Assembly: GCA_014376425.1 (NCBI GenBank)
Contig: JACMRO010000509.1
Location: 1-6,446 of the forward strand
DNA from: Rubritepida sp.
Lineage (GTDB): Bacteria; Pseudomonadota; Alphaproteobacteria; Acetobacterales; Acetobacteraceae
DNA length: 6,446 bases
Direction of reading: 5' to 3'
Below, one piece after another: positions 6,054-6,446 of the stretch. The position numbers and the translations under genes are program-made. The stretch's first letter is position 1; every line of letters begins with the position of its first letter. The notes under the pieces are model-generated. The model saw nothing but the letters and a program-made list of their open reading frames with translations, was not told the origin of the DNA and searched no databases.

Positions 6054-6446
6054 ACACTCCCCCCCTGCTGCTACACGTCTTCCCCAGCTTCGCGGTGGGG
6101 GGCGCCCAGGTCCGGTTCATCGCTCTGGCCAATCGCTTCGGGCCGCGCTGGCGGCATGCCCTGGTGTCGCTGAACGGTGAGACGGAGGCGGGCAGCCGCC
6201 TGGCCCCGGGTGTGCCGTTCGAGCTCCTTCCCCCGCCCTTCCCCCCGGGTGCCGGGGGGGCGGCGCGGCTGGCCGGTATCTACGGGCTGCTGCGGCGGCT
6301 GAGGCCGACGCTGCTGGTCACCAGCAACTGGGGCAGCATCGAATGGGCAATCGCCAACCTGGCGGCGCGTCGGCCTCGGCCACGCTGGAGCGGGTGGCGC
6401 TGGCGCAATGGCGGCTGCCCGCGGGCGCGCGGGTCCGCGCGGGGAG
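6050..6446 (+). CDS. GT4-like glycosyltransferase N-terminus, cut by window edge, probably frame-broken
   Basis: Translation from the GTG at 6050, which overlaps the previous stop as GTGA, gives a typical GT-B N-terminus: LLLHVFPSFAVGGAQVRF (residues 6-23, with the GGAQ loop), a central LLRRLRPTLLVTSNWGSIEW, then AIANLAA to residue 106. An ATG start is absent; GTG is chosen because of the overlap and because homology begins at once. After residue 106 the frame stays open to the edge but turns into Arg/Trp/Gly-rich sequence unlike a glycosyltransferase. Plausible protein resumes in another frame from about 6367 (separate entry). The expected stretch between these parts, which in relatives I recall holds an EDGFGPEE-like segment, is missing. 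The gene is therefore likely damaged in the window by a deletion with frame change, or misassembled. By family it would be another sugar transferase of the same polysaccharide pathway. Confidence 0.7.
   Translation, partial: MNTPPLLLHVFPSFAVGGAQVRFIALANRFGPRWRHALVSLNGETEAGSRLAPGVPFELLPPPFPPGAGGAARLAGIYGLLRRLRPTLLVTSNWGSIEWAIANLAARRPRPRWSGWRWRNGGCPRARGSARG
6364..6444 (+). other. Out-of-frame continuation of the last glycosyltransferase
   Basis: Read in the frame starting at 6364, this stretch gives GGASASATLERVALAQWRLP and then AGARVRAG. The SATLERVALAQWRLP part resembles the PSxTLERIAxxxWRLPxxRV segment that precedes the IPNG motif in GT4 enzymes of this type. It sits two bases out of phase with the GTG-initiated frame at 6050. 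The resemblance is from remembered family patterns and was not searched. Confidence 0.5.

Larger units (their letters stand above)
736..6446 (+). other. Five-gene, fully overlapping polysaccharide operon
   Basis: Junctions are ATGA at 2985-2988, a 17-bp overlap at 3730-3746, ATGA at 4887-4890 and GTGA at 6050-6053. There is no intergenic base between any pair and no terminator-like hairpin with a T run. Only the GNAT gene at 3730 has a strong own Shine-Dalgarno, so the others probably depend on translational coupling. Gene content (three glycosyltransferases, one deacetylase, one GNAT, one DUF218) points to one glycan pathway. The operon continues past the right edge. Confidence 0.8.

Overview
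The window is very GC-rich, with strong G/C bias at third codon positions and tightly packed, overlapping genes. Gene content and protein style suggest an alphaproteobacterium, most likely of the Acetobacteraceae (Roseomonas-like). That placement is inferred from composition and remembered family resemblance, not from a search. The window reads as part of a surface or extracellular polysaccharide biosynthesis locus.

Layout. Positions 1-686 (minus strand) hold the N-terminal two thirds of a CelD/BcsL-type GNAT (FemAB-like) acyltransferase that runs off the left edge. A gap of only 49 bp (22 bp if an upstream ATG is used) separates it from a divergent plus-strand run of five genes. These are: (1) 736-2988, a 750-aa protein joining a GT4 glycosyltransferase to a WalW-type polysaccharide deacetylase; (2) 2985-3746, a membrane-anchored YdcF/SanA-like DUF218 protein; (3) 3730-4890, a second CelD/BcsL-type GNAT protein with a Pro/Ala/Leu-rich N-terminal repeat; (4) 4887-6053, a second GT4 glycosyltransferase; (5) 6050 to the right edge, the start of a third GT4-like glycosyltransferase whose reading frame appears to break near 6362-6375. 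Every junction in the plus-strand run is an overlap (ATGA, 17 bp, ATGA, GTGA), so the genes are almost certainly cotranscribed and translationally coupled.

How the genes may work together. The glycosyltransferases would add sugars to a lipid-linked repeat unit. The deacetylase domain would remove N- or O-acetyl groups from it. The two GNAT-like proteins could acylate or otherwise tailor the sugars or precursors. The DUF218 protein may act at the inner membrane on envelope or lipid-carrier metabolism. No polymerase, flippase, exosortase or export gene lies inside the window, so the final product cannot be named.

No tRNA, rRNA, CRISPR array, insertion sequence, riboswitch or terminator was recognised, and there is no gene-free stretch over 300 bp. 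The points most worth a second look are the GT4-deacetylase fusion and the apparent internal deletion and frame change in the last gene.
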